44,017 bases of DNA from an uncultured Bacilli bacterium (GTDB lineage: Bacteria > Bacillota_I > Bacilli_A > RF39 > UBA660). Every line of letters starts with the position of its first letter. The stretch's first letter is position 1. The translations under genes were made by a program, and so were the position numbers. Location of the stretch: positions 1 through 44,017 of the forward strand of contig CANQHE010000006.1 in assembly GCA_947623735.1 (NCBI GenBank). Direction: 5' to 3'. The notes below the pieces were generated by a model, which saw only the letters and a program-made list of their open reading frames with translations, had not been told where the DNA came from and did no database searches. Of the stretch, positions 7,844-15,657 are shown in pieces.

Positions 7844-8377
7844 TTATGCTTTACTAACTTGATAAACTTCTACTTCAACTGGTGTTTCTTGCCCAAATAA
7901 ATCAATTAAAACATTTAAACGATTATTTTCTAAATCAATACTATCAACTTTACCCATCATACCTTTAAATGGCCCATCAACAATATTAACTTTATCTCCA
8001 ACAGCCATTTCTGATTCAATATTAACTCTACTCATACCCATATTAGCAAGTATTTTATCAATTTCTTGAGGTAATAAAGGGGTTGGTTTAGCTCCTTTTC
8101 CTGATGAACCAATAAAACCAGTAACTCCGGGAGTATTACGAACAATATACCAAGCCTCATCACTCATAACCATTTCGACTAAAACATAACCAGGAAACAT
8201 TTTTTTAACTTTTTCACGTTTTACTCCATCTTTTACTTCAACTTCTTTAGTTTCAGGAATAATTACGCGATAAATATAATCTTGCATTCCCATAGATTCT
8301 GCTTTAGCTTCCAATTTTTCTTTAACTTTAGCTTCATGTCCCGAATAAGTATTAACAACATACCATTCTTTTTCCAT
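7844..8377 (-). CDS. nusG: Transcription termination/antitermination factor NusG
   Basis: A 177-aa NusG. The N-terminal NGN domain begins EWYVVNTYSGHEAKVKEKL and contains FPGYVLVEM and RNTPGVTGFIG. The C-terminal KOW domain contains VGDKVNIVDGPFKGMMGKV. It binds RNA polymerase and modulates pausing and termination. Its ATG overlaps the secE stop by one base (TAATG), so the two are translationally coupled, the universal order. Unusually, the ribosomal protein genes rplK-rplA do not follow; an S66 peptidase does. Confidence 0.97.
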   Translation of the reverse strand: MEKEWYVVNTYSGHEAKVKEKLEAKAESMGMQDYIYRVIIPETKEVEVKDGVKREKVKKMFPGYVLVEMVMSDEAWYIVRNTPGVTGFIGSSGKGAKPTPLLPQEIDKILANMGMSRVNIESEMAVGDKVNIVDGPFKGMMGKVDSIDLENNRLNVLIDLFGQETPVEVEVYQVSKA

Positions 8378-8634
8378 TAATTAAACGCCCCCTTTATCGC
8401 TGACATTAAAATACTTAATAAAATAAAGAACCCAACAAGTATAATCATAAATATAATTGTTGCCATAGTATACTTAAATACTTCTTTTTTCGTCGGCCAT
8501 TTAACTTTAGCAAGTTCATTTCTAACCCCTTCAAAATAAGTTTCTTTACGTACTTTTTCTTTCTTTTTCTTATTATTTTTGTCAACTTTTTTCATATCTT
8601 TTTTATTCTTTTTTTCTTTTGCTTCTTTTGTCAT
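8377..8634 (-). CDS. secE: Preprotein translocase subunit SecE
   Basis: An 85-aa SecE with a very basic N-terminal extension (Lys-rich to about residue 30), the conserved amphipathic stretch FEGVRNELAKVKWPTKKEV, and one membrane helix (about residues 54-76). This is the minimal one-helix Firmicute form. It stabilises SecY in the membrane. First gene of the secE-nusG pair, with a promoter at 8686-8714. No rpmG was seen upstream. Confidence 0.95.
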   Translation of the reverse strand: MTKEAKEKKNKKDMKKVDKNNKKKKEKVRKETYFEGVRNELAKVKWPTKKEVFKYTMATIIFMIILVGFFILLSILMSAIKGAFN

Positions 8635-8661
8635 AATTTCTCCTTAAATTTAATTAAATTA

Positions 8662-8677
8662 AAAAACACTTTCGTGT
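8662..8677 (-). other. Short hairpin in the secE leader
   Basis: On the minus strand AACAC-GAAA-GTGTT followed by TTTTTAATTT. It could be a weak terminator of the DUF368 gene or, given the promoter just upstream, the 5' end structure of the secE-nusG message. Confidence 0.4.
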
Positions 8678-8685
8678 TCATTTAT

Positions 8686-8714
8686 AATTTACCACAAAAT
8701 GATTAAAAATGCAA
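8686..8714 (-). promoter_or_regulatory. Promoter of secE-nusG
   Basis: Minus strand: -35 TTGCAT (8714-8709), 17-base spacer, -10 TAAATT (8691-8686) preceded by TGG. Confidence 0.55.
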
Positions 8715-8727
8715 GCATTATTTTTCT

Positions 8728-9501
8728 TTATTGTAACTTATAACCCATAATTAACCCCAATATCAAATATAATAACCAAACTACTTTAAAAGATTTAGCA
8801 AGCATCATAAATATTAATAACAAAGATGCCAACATTAACCCAAGTATTCCCGCCTTAACTTTAGAAGGATATCTCTCAAATAAAAAATTCATTATATAAC
8901 AAACACTTATAATCCCTATAATTAAACCTATTCCATATATTACAAATATTATTGAATTAGGTTTACTAAGAATACTAAGAACAAAACTATAACACCCCAT
9001 TACCATATATATTGCCGTCCCACTTATCCCCGGAACTATCGAAGTAAAAGCATCAATAATACCTAGTAATATTATATATAAATAATCAAATATTGTATTT
9101 TTAAATATATATACACTATTACTACTTTTGCAAGATAAAACCATTACTATAAAAAATAATAAAACCATTATAAATATATTATATTTATTAAATTTAACTT
9201 CTTTTATAAAAGAAAGTAAAGTAGCTATTATTAAACCTAAAAATAAATACATAACTTCATAATAATAATTATTAAGTAAAAAAAGTATTAATCTACTAAA
9301 TAAAACAATAGCTAATAATACCCCTATCCCAAAATTAATTAATAATTTACTATTATTTTTAATATCATCAAAAAAATTAGTTATGGCTTTTATTATTTTT
9401 TCATATATACCCATAGTAACTGCAAGCATCGAACCACTAACTCCAGGAATTATTTTCCCAATACCAACCACAAAACCTTTCATTATTAGTTTTAAATCCA
9501 T
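8728..9501 (-). CDS. DUF368 membrane protein (undecaprenyl-phosphate translocase family)
   Basis: A 257-aa polytopic membrane protein of the DUF368 family. Two related motifs mark the internal repeat: GKIIPGVSGSMLAVTMGIYE near residues 16-35 and SIVPGISGTAIYMVMGCYSF near 158-177. About eight membrane segments. DUF368 proteins have been linked to recycling of the C55 lipid carrier across the membrane (PopT-type). This protein starts with ATG and is slightly short but complete at both motifs. It lies between the first surface-protein terminator and the secE promoter and is probably a single-gene unit. Confidence 0.85.
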   Translation of the reverse strand: MDLKLIMKGFVVGIGKIIPGVSGSMLAVTMGIYEKIIKAITNFFDDIKNNSKLLINFGIGVLLAIVLFSRLILFLLNNYYYEVMYLFLGLIIATLLSFIKEVKFNKYNIFIMVLLFFIVMVLSCKSSNSVYIFKNTIFDYLYIILLGIIDAFTSIVPGISGTAIYMVMGCYSFVLSILSKPNSIIFVIYGIGLIIGIISVCYIMNFLFERYPSKVKAGILGLMLASLLLIFMMLAKSFKVVWLLYLILGLIMGYKLQ

Positions 9502-9533
9502 ATAACCACCATTAAATTATATGTATAAAACTT

Positions 9534-9556
9534 AAAAAGTAGAGAAAAACTCTACT
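9534..9556 (-). terminator. Terminator of the first surface-protein gene
   Basis: AGTAGAG/CTCTACT stem (9538-9544 with 9550-9556), loop AAAAA, and T run on the minus strand. Two more hairpins lie between it and the stop codon: TAGACC/GGTCTA (9565-9570 with 9580-9585) and CTTGCCA/TGGCAAG (9586-9592 with 9612-9618). Confidence 0.85.
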
Positions 9557-9619
9557 CGTTAAGATAGACCGTAAGGATTGGTCTACTTGCCAATAGATAA
9601 TAAAGCACTACTGGCAAGA

Positions 9620-11629
9620 TTAATCAGTTACTACTATATAAGGATTAGTTCTTGTTCCTGAATCTCCTTCACCATCAACTGTAAATTTTGTATCAGCTTT
9701 CAGATTTATTACTGGGCGCACACCAAGGACATGGTTGTACACGAGGGTGTCGTCGAGGTAGCCACTATCAGTCACATAGAACACGCGAGCACTGCTGCCG
9801 CTGTACATGCGAGACGGAGACATTGTCCAATAGTATTGATTTGTATATAACCAATAACCATTATTTGCTTGACCAGCAAATCCTCCGGCATATATTACTT
9901 CATCCATTGTGATTAAACCAACTGGCACTGGTAAGGCTCCATTTCCAGTTATTGTTGTTCCATTACTTCCTTTTGTTCCATTTGCATTTGCACCTGGTCC
10001 GGTATATAAATCTCTTTTTCTTGATGCATCATCTTTACCGCATTTTAATGTAGGTGTTTGTTCAGTTGAATTCCAACTTGTACTATTTGATTGCCATACT
10101 CTATCTGCTCCAGCGTATGCTGTTTGCTGTGTTCCAAAACCTTGTCCTGTTCCGGGATAACTACTTCCATGGTTGGTAGTTGATATTGTTGTATCACTAC
10201 AAAATCCTGTATCTACATCGATGTAATTTGTTGCTAAACTACTTAAATTCGTATTATTTGTATACCAGTTCTCTATTTCGTCTAATACTGTACTTTTTGT
10301 ACTACTACTTGTTACTTTGTGTGCCTGTTCATGACTTGTTGACACTGTTGGATCATTATTATACATATATCCTACATATTTATTATCATTATATTTTTCA
10401 TTAAAATAAACTGACTTTGGATAACTATTATTTGCTGGCGTTCTTGGCGTTATCATTGTATCAGCTCCTTGAGTACTAGGAGCGGTTTTATTACTACTAC
10501 TTGTTCCAGCGTATATCAATCTTATTGTTCCATTGCCATTTATCCGGATAATCCTCCACCATAGATAATTTGCACCACTCTTATCTTTTCCAAATACTAC
10601 CCAGTTATTACTTACTGTTCCACGATAATAATAACTTGTTCCAAAGTCATCTTCTGCTTCATACAAACCATTTTCTGAAACTTTACAGCTTCCGCCACAT
10701 GACGTTCCAGTGAATTTATCTACCTTTCCTTGTGAATCGCCACTTATTCCTAAGTTTGCTAATGTTTGTTTACTAGGATTATATTCATCAAAATATAAAT
10801 AACATTCTGTTCCACTTTGGGTTAAACTTGTTACAAGTAGGCCATTTTTATTATTGTCCCAACTTGGTACTGCTCCATTACTACATTGACTTTCTTTACT
10901 TAAAGTGTAATTTCCCTCTGGTATTGTTTGACTTTCTTCATATTTTCCTGTCTCTTCATTATATACATTAATGGCTAGAATATTTACATCAGGTTCAATA
11001 TTTGATGGTTCTACTGTTACTTCGCCTTCAAATCCATACCCCATATCGAGATTTTGACTTTCATTTAAGTTAGGATATTCTAGTACTACATAATAATACC
11101 ATGATGTTCCTTTAGATGTTGATGTTATAAATTCATTTGATGCTAGTGTTACTGTTATTTCTGAACTATTACCTTTTATTGTTCCTTCACTTATTGATTC
11201 TCCAAGTGATGTTATATTTGATATTTCACACTCTTCATACATCATGATGCCACCTGAAACATTTTTCTTTATTTGATTACAACTTGCATCTACATCTACA
11301 TTATCACTTACTTTGTATACTGTAAATTTTAAATCAGTGTTTAAATTATTTGTTCCCTTCCATACTAAATTATAAGGAATAAGTTCATTATTACCAATCG
11401 CTGTTACAATAATTCCTGAGACATCTTTATGTCCTGGCAACATTCCATCATAATCAAAGTTTAATGTACCTGTTACTGTTACTTTAGAATTTTTTAATTC
11501 AGCTGTTGTGACTGTCGTGGTTGCTCCACTTCCCTCAGTCAGCATTCTTCCGACAAAATAAGCAAAAGTAAAACCACCAAACACTAAAAGTATTCCTACT
11601 AATATTAATAATCTTTTATTCTTTTTCAT
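9620..11629 (-). CDS. Surface protein with TasA-like N-terminus and C-type-lectin-like variable domain (DGR target 1)
   Basis: About 669 aa from the preferred ATG at 11629, which stands 6 bases after AGGTGT; an ATG at 11647 would add six residues without a ribosome site. A membrane or signal helix (KRLLILVGILLVFGGFTFAY) is followed by a camelysin/TasA-like beta region. A Cys-containing linker comes next, then a large C-terminal domain starting near WWRIIRINGNGTIRLIYAG. The domain ends YYWTMSPS...ARVFYV...GVRPVINLKAD, the pattern of formylglycine-enzyme/C-type-lectin folds (DUF6273-like) used by DGR target proteins. The variable stretch between MSPS and GVRP uses C-ending codons unlike the rest of the gene. 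Paralogue of 27811-29421, sharing nearly the whole C-terminal domain. Probably exported and wall- or membrane-attached. Confidence 0.8.
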   Translation of the reverse strand: MKKNKRLLILVGILLVFGGFTFAYFVGRMLTEGSGATTTVTTAELKNSKVTVTGTLNFDYDGMLPGHKDVSGIIVTAIGNNELIPYNLVWKGTNNLNTDLKFTVYKVSDNVDVDASCNQIKKNVSGGIMMYEECEISNITSLGESISEGTIKGNSSEITVTLASNEFITSTSKGTSWYYYVVLEYPNLNESQNLDMGYGFEGEVTVEPSNIEPDVNILAINVYNEETGKYEESQTIPEGNYTLSKESQCSNGAVPSWDNNKNGLLVTSLTQSGTECYLYFDEYNPSKQTLANLGISGDSQGKVDKFTGTSCGGSCKVSENGLYEAEDDFGTSYYYRGTVSNNWVVFGKDKSGANYLWWRIIRINGNGTIRLIYAGTSSSNKTAPSTQGADTMITPRTPANNSYPKSVYFNEKYNDNKYVGYMYNNDPTVSTSHEQAHKVTSSSTKSTVLDEIENWYTNNTNLSSLATNYIDVDTGFCSDTTISTTNHGSSYPGTGQGFGTQQTAYAGADRVWQSNSTSWNSTEQTPTLKCGKDDASRKRDLYTGPGANANGTKGSNGTTITGNGALPVPVGLITMDEVIYAGGFAGQANNGYWLYTNQYYWTMSPSRMYSGSSARVFYVTDSGYLDDTLVYNHVLGVRPVINLKADTKFTVDGEGDSGTRTNPYIVVTD
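9702..9832 (-). other. DGR-type variable region 1
   Basis: Bases 9702-9725 are identical to 27894-27917, and 9811-9832 are identical to 27997-28018. Between them the 85 bases at 9726-9810 differ heavily from the paralogue and have 47 G or C by my count, far above the surrounding DNA. Variable codons read tac, ctc, gac, gac, acc, ctc, tac and so on: third base fixed, first two free. This fits adenine mutagenesis of AAC/AAT codons from a template repeat. Conserved GGTGTGCGCCCAGTA at the coding 3' end is a candidate IMH (initiation of mutagenic homology). Confidence 0.75.
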
Positions 11630-11683
11630 AACTTTACACCTACTCATTATCCTTTACTCTAGAAATATCTAATTTATACAAAA

Positions 11684-11712
11684 ATTATAATATGCGCTAG
11701 TGTAAAAGTCAA
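11684..11712 (-). promoter_or_regulatory. Promoter of surface-protein gene 1
   Basis: Minus strand: TTGACT (11712-11707), 17-base spacer, TATAAT (11689-11684). The same boxes and spacing occur before surface-protein gene 2. A GACAAA element lies upstream, on the side of the divergent regulator. Confidence 0.8.
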
Positions 11713-11787
11713 GATAAATATCGGCATTTGTCTACAATTTATAAATATTTAACGATTTAATGAGAAAATATACTAGGTGATAAAATT

Positions 11788-12219
11788 ATGAATTATGGAA
11801 AAGTTCTAGAACAAATAAGAGAAAGAATTGGTTACACTAAAAATGACATAGCAAAACTTTTGAAAATTGATAAAAGCTTATATGGTCGTTATGAAAATGA
11901 AACTCAAACAATACCTTTAAAACATTTAATAACTCTTGCCAATTTTTATAAAATGACTTTAGATTATTTATTTGGCTTTTCTAAAGAAAATAATTACAAA
12001 AGTCCAATTAAAGAACCCGATAAATTAAAGATAGGGAAAAAATTAAAAAGCATCCGTAAATTTAAAAAAATAACCCAAGCAAGTCTAGCATCACTTTTAA
12101 ACACAACTCAATCTGTTATCGCTGATTACGAACGAGGAAGATATTTAATATCTACTGCCTTTTTATATGCTATATGCAAAAACTATAAAATATCAGCTGA
12201 TTATATAATAAATTCTTAA
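11788..12219 (+). CDS. Tandem-HTH (XRE-type) transcriptional regulator 1
   Basis: A 143-aa cytoplasmic protein made of two Cro/CI-type helix-turn-helix domains. Domain 1, about residues 5-63, has GYTKNDIAKLLKIDKSLYGR and ends LDYLFGFS. Domain 2, about residues 80-143, has KKITQASLASLLNTTQSVIA, DYERGR and ends ADYI. The two halves look like an internal duplication. SD AGGTGAT precedes the ATG. It is divergent from surface-protein gene 1 across 140-160 bases and is clearly paralogous to the regulator at 29583, which has the same position beside surface-protein gene 2. It probably controls the adjacent surface gene and itself; no effector domain is visible. Confidence 0.88.
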   Translation: MNYGKVLEQIRERIGYTKNDIAKLLKIDKSLYGRYENETQTIPLKHLITLANFYKMTLDYLFGFSKENNYKSPIKEPDKLKIGKKLKSIRKFKKITQASLASLLNTTQSVIADYERGRYLISTAFLYAICKNYKISADYIINS

Positions 12220-12220
12220 G

Positions 12221-12320
12221 CAAAAAAAAAAGACACTGACCCTCTTAATCAAAATCAATGTCTCTTTTAAAAAAAGTAGGCTAAGATAAAGATTAAGATT
12301 AACTCCTAAGCTCTACTTAA
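12221..12320 (-). terminator. Terminator pair for the CotD-like gene (and possibly regulator 1)
   Basis: Minus strand AGACATTGA pairs with TCAGTGTCT (12260-12268 with 12232-12240, one G-U pair), followed by about ten T. A second hairpin ending in a T7 run lies upstream (AGTAG...CTACT, about 12283-12320). The first can also fold on the plus strand with one mismatch, so it may serve both convergent genes. Confidence 0.7.
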
Positions 12321-12374
12321 ATTTATTATATCATAAATTATATAAATTACAACTAAAAAGAAGAAATAATCTTC

Positions 12375-12737
12375 TTAACAACACTTTCTTTCGTATACAT
12401 TTTGTACTTCATTCTCTTCACAACAAGAATAAGTTGGAGTATAAGTATGTCTATATATATGATGATTTATTATTTTAGTATTACAAGGTTGAATATGTGG
12501 AACTTCATGACAAATATATCTATGACAAACTGTTTCTCTAGGACATTCATAAACTGGTGGACACACAACTCCTGGCATAGTCTCTCCCATCATTCCCATA
12601 TCCGGCATCCCCATATTCATAGAACAAGTATCCATACCCGCTCCCATATTATCTCCCATTTGATATTGTGTATTATAATATGCCGTTTCTTGCATAGATT
12701 CAAAATCACGATTATTATTTATCTTCAAGATAATCAC
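12375..12737 (-). CDS. CotD-like spore coat protein
   Basis: A 120-aa protein rich in Cys, His, Met and Tyr. Residues about 30-60 are Met/Gly-rich (MNMGMPDMGMMGETMPG). Then comes a CotD-like core: VVCPPVYECPRETVCHRYIC, HEVPHIQPCNTKIINHHIYRH, with a terminal CC. The order PHI-P-NT-NHH-H matches the CotD inner-coat family (PF11122). The annotated start is a GTG at 12735-12737 with AAAGGA very close; a later TTG or the Met at residue 15 is possible. A plus-strand open frame across the gene has no ribosome site and reads like a shadow. Coat function fits the collagen-like protein at 43048, but no sporulation regulator is visible here. Confidence 0.65.
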   Translation of the reverse strand: MIILKINNNRDFESMQETAYYNTQYQMGDNMGAGMDTCSMNMGMPDMGMMGETMPGVVCPPVYECPRETVCHRYICHEVPHIQPCNTKIINHHIYRHTYTPTYSCCEENEVQNVYERKCC

Positions 12738-12791
12738 TTTTCCTTTCTAATTTATTTTATGACTAAAATAAATCTCTGTTTAGGTAAAACC

Positions 12792-13178
12792 CTAATTTTT
12801 ATTTAAAAAGTGATTACAAAAACCAATTACTAAATTAACTATCAAACCATAAAATAAACCTGATACTATAAAAAGATAAGCAAGTATTATTAATTTTTCA
12901 TTTGGAAGTACTATAATAAATAAAACCGGTAATATTAAACTAAGTATTATATTTCCTAAAATTATTAAATAAATATAACTTTTAGAATCTAACTTTAATA
13001 TATCTAAAAGTTTTTTTATTAAAAAATATAACAAAATCCCTATTCCTATAAGCACAACTATATTAGCAATTAATTTAAATACTGGTTTATCAGTTATTAT
13101 TTCATTTACCAAAACCATTAAAAATGTATAAATTAAAAACTCTAAAAACGCTAAAGATATAATAATAAACTTCTTCAT
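12792..13178 (-). CDS. Four-helix membrane protein of unknown function
   Basis: A 128-aa very hydrophobic protein with about four membrane helices (roughly residues 5-27, 38-58, 69-92 and 98-121) and the KLLDILKLDSKS loop between helices 2 and 3. No family recognised. It starts with ATG only 7 bases after the ffh stop with a weak AGAG site, so it is probably co-transcribed with ffh. The short, Lys-containing loops do not suggest a catalytic function. Confidence 0.7.
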   Translation of the reverse strand: MKKFIIISLAFLEFLIYTFLMVLVNEIITDKPVFKLIANIVVLIGIGILLYFLIKKLLDILKLDSKSYIYLIILGNIILSLILPVLFIIVLPNEKLIILAYLFIVSGLFYGLIVNLVIGFCNHFLNKN

Positions 13179-13184
13179 AACTCT

Positions 13185-14492
13185 CTAAAATGGCAATTTC
13201 ATATTTCCATTACTAACCTTTTTCATCATATCTTTCATAGCTTCAAACTGTTTTAAAAGTCTATTTACTTCTTCCACACTTCTTCCACTCCCTTTAGCAA
13301 TTCTTTGTTTTCTACTTGCTTTTAATACCTCCGGATGTCTTCTTTCATATAAAGTCATTGAACTTACTATCGCTTCAACATGTAATATTTCTTTTTGGTC
13401 AATTGAAATATTATTAAGTCCCATCTTTCTAGCCCCTGGAAGCATTTTTAAAATATTTTCTAATGGCCCCAATTTTTTTATTTGTTTCAAATTTTGTAAA
13501 AAATCATTTAAATCATAATTTCCTTTTTTCATCTTGGCCATTTGGTCTTTAGCTTCTTCTTCACTCATCAAGCCTTCAACTTTATCTGCAATACCTAAAA
13601 TATCACCCATATCTAAAATACGTTCCGCCATTGCCTCAGGATAAAATTCTCTTAACCCATCCATTTTTTCGGAATCTCCTACAAATTTAATAGGAATATT
13701 AGTTAAATGTCTAACGGATAAAGCAACTCCACCCTTAGTATTACCATCAAGTTTTGTAAGTATAGTCCCCGTAAGATTTAAAGCATTATTAAAACCAGTT
13801 ATAACATTTATCGCATCTTGCCCCATCATCGCATCAATTACTAAAATAGTTTCATCTATCTTAATTTCACTACTTATTTCTTTTAACTCATCCATTAAGG
13901 CTTCATCAATCTGTAATCTTCCCGCGGTATCTATAATTATATAATCAAGATTATTCTCTTTAGCATACTCTAAAGCTTCTTTAATAATTACTGTCGGTTT
14001 AATTTTACCTTTAGTAAAAACGGGAATATTTAAACTTTTACCTATTTCCTGTAATTGTTCTATCGCGGCTGGTCTATAAACATCGCACGCAACAAGCAAA
14101 GGTTTTTTATTATGTTTTTTTCTAAGTAAATTAGCTAGTTTTCCCGCGGTCGTCGTTTTTCCACTACCCTGAAGACCACAAAGCATTAAAATAGTAGTTC
14201 CATTATTTACTGTTAAAGGAACATAATCACTTCCCAGTAAACTTACTAATTCATCTTTAACTAATTTAATAAATAATTCATCAGGCTTTAAACTTTTACC
14301 AACATCTAAACCCAAAGCTTTTTCTTTAACTGTTGCCACAAACTCTTTAACCACTTGATAATTGACATCAGCCTCTAATAAAGCCAGTCTAATCTCTCTC
14401 ATGGCATCACTTATATTTTCTTCGGTAATCTTTCCCATCCCCCGAATATTCTTTATTGCTTTACTTAATCTATCTCCTAAATACTCAAACAT
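13185..14492 (-). CDS. ffh: Signal recognition particle protein Ffh (SRP54)
   Basis: A 435-aa SRP GTPase that binds 4.5S/6S-type SRP RNA and signal sequences. The N domain starts MFEYLGDRLSKAIKNIRG. G-domain motifs are LQGSGKTTTAGKLA (G1), DVYRPAAIEQL, DTAGRLQ (G3) and TKLDGNTKGG (G4). The methionine-rich M domain (about residues 300-435) contains KMLPGARKM and RRHPE...KASRKQRIAKGSGRSVEEVN. Length is normal. The ribosome site is GGAGATG. The promoter at 14515-14543 overlaps the terminator of the upstream lipoprotein gene. The usual partner ylxM is not next to it. Confidence 0.97.
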   Translation of the reverse strand: MFEYLGDRLSKAIKNIRGMGKITEENISDAMREIRLALLEADVNYQVVKEFVATVKEKALGLDVGKSLKPDELFIKLVKDELVSLLGSDYVPLTVNNGTTILMLCGLQGSGKTTTAGKLANLLRKKHNKKPLLVACDVYRPAAIEQLQEIGKSLNIPVFTKGKIKPTVIIKEALEYAKENNLDYIIIDTAGRLQIDEALMDELKEISSEIKIDETILVIDAMMGQDAINVITGFNNALNLTGTILTKLDGNTKGGVALSVRHLTNIPIKFVGDSEKMDGLREFYPEAMAERILDMGDILGIADKVEGLMSEEEAKDQMAKMKKGNYDLNDFLQNLKQIKKLGPLENILKMLPGARKMGLNNISIDQKEILHVEAIVSSMTLYERRHPEVLKASRKQRIAKGSGRSVEEVNRLLKQFEAMKDMMKKVSNGNMKLPF

Positions 14493-14514
14493 TTATATCA
14501 TCTCCAGTAAACTA

Positions 14515-14543
14515 ATTATAACATATGATACTTTTTTTGTAAA
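14515..14543 (-). promoter_or_regulatory. Promoter of ffh
   Basis: Minus strand: TTTACA (14543-14538), 17-base spacer ending in TGT, TATAAT (14520-14515). Confidence 0.8.
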
Positions 14544-14568
14544 AGAAAAAGACTTAAAATTTAAGCCT
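14541..14568 (-). terminator. Terminator of the LppM-like lipoprotein gene
   Basis: AGGCTTAA/TTAAGTCT (14568-14561 with 14557-14550, one G-U pair), loop of 3, then TTTTTCTTTT. It begins at the stop codon and its tail overlaps the ffh -35 box. Confidence 0.75.
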
Positions 14569-15575
14569 TAATCCATTTTATTTTTCTTATTACTCTTAAC
14601 AAATATCAAAGTTGCTATAACCGCGACTAATAATCCCCCACCCATTAAACCATAAGAAATATATCTTAAATTAGTATCACTAATATTTAATCCTAAAATA
14701 TTAGTAGTATTATTAGTACTTTTATTACTATTATTATCAGTTACTGTATTTTCTTTATTTTCTAAATCATTCAAACTAAACTCATAATTTATTTCTTTAA
14801 CATCATTACCTGATAAATCCCAAGTAAGAGTTTTTTTATCACTTGATACTTCACTGGCATTATTACTAATTGCTCCATTTGGTAAAGTTACAGTATAAGT
14901 AATACTCATTAATCCTTTTAAGTCTACATCATCTAAATCAAATTCCACAAAATCACTTTCATTAACTGTTGACTCTCCTACTACAAAATTAGCTTTATAA
15001 TTACCCTCACTAGTTTTCGTAAAGTAAACTTCTTCAGCTTCACCCGCAAATAATTTATTAATATCTACACTACTTGCACTTACTTCCTTATCAGAACTAA
15101 CATCATCTATATTATTATAATGTTTCTTAATACTTAAAGTATAAACATAACTGTCTTTATCTAAACTTTCATCTACAGTAAACCCTTTATCTGTAAGAGC
15201 CTTTATCTCTTCTTCATTATAACTTTCATCAAGGGCATCATCACTACTCATCGCATCATCCAAATATTTTTTGATATCTTCATCAGTTAATGTAGCATTT
15301 TTCGTATTTTCATCTACACACTTATTCATACAATCTTCATCTAAAGCATCACAAGTATAACTACAAGCTGTCGTCGCGGATTGTTCCAAAAATGATTTTT
15401 TTAACTCTTCATCTTGAAGTAAATTATGCATAAACTTAAGTAAATCAACTTTTGATTCCATACTTAAATCTAAACTTTTATCTTTATTAATATTAAAACC
15501 TACATTATAATCCATACAACCTACAACTAAAAAAACTACTAAAACCATTAATATTATTTTCTTAAACTTTACCAT
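14568..15575 (-). CDS. LppM-like lipoprotein with C-terminal membrane anchor
   Basis: About 335 aa from the ATG at 15575, ten bases after AGAAGG; an ATG at 15584 is too close to the ribosome site. Signal peptide with lipobox LVVGC (Cys about residue 19 here). The region after it, MDYNVGFNINKDKSLDLSM, and the later ITYTVTLPNGAISNN / TLTWDLSGND segment resemble the LppM domain. An acidic central part contains four closely placed Cys (TACSYTCDALDEDCMNKC). An Asn/Thr-rich linker leads to a C-terminal membrane helix (VAVIATLIFV) and basic tail. Anchored at both ends. Role unknown. Confidence 0.7.
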   Translation of the reverse strand: MVKFKKIILMVLVVFLVVGCMDYNVGFNINKDKSLDLSMESKVDLLKFMHNLLQDEELKKSFLEQSATTACSYTCDALDEDCMNKCVDENTKNATLTDEDIKKYLDDAMSSDDALDESYNEEEIKALTDKGFTVDESLDKDSYVYTLSIKKHYNNIDDVSSDKEVSASSVDINKLFAGEAEEVYFTKTSEGNYKANFVVGESTVNESDFVEFDLDDVDLKGLMSITYTVTLPNGAISNNASEVSSDKKTLTWDLSGNDVKEINYEFSLNDLENKENTVTDNNSNKSTNNTTNILGLNISDTNLRYISYGLMGGGLLVAVIATLIFVKSNKKNKMD

Positions 15576-15616
15576 ACCACACATACCTTCTTTATTATCA
15601 TTATTTTATCATAAAT

Positions 15617-15642
15617 AAAAAAAACTGTAAATTTAAAACAGT
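15617..15642 (-). terminator. Probable terminator of the ZnuA-like gene
   Basis: Short ACTGT/ACAGT stem (15642-15638 with 15628-15624) with an AT-rich loop and a run of about seven T on the minus strand. Weak stem, but well placed 16 bases after the stop. Confidence 0.5.
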
Positions 15643-15657
15643 CTATTTTATTTAAAA

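Noticed and set aside
9688-10404. Several plus-strand open frames across surface-protein gene 1
   Set aside because: Low-complexity shadow frames without ribosome sites, inside a gene whose minus-strand product has a clear paralogue.
12402-12806. Plus-strand open frame of 134 codons over the CotD-like gene
   Set aside because: No ribosome site; composition (many Ile, Ser, Met, Trp, His) is a mirror of the Cys/His/Met-rich minus-strand protein, which has family-like motifs.
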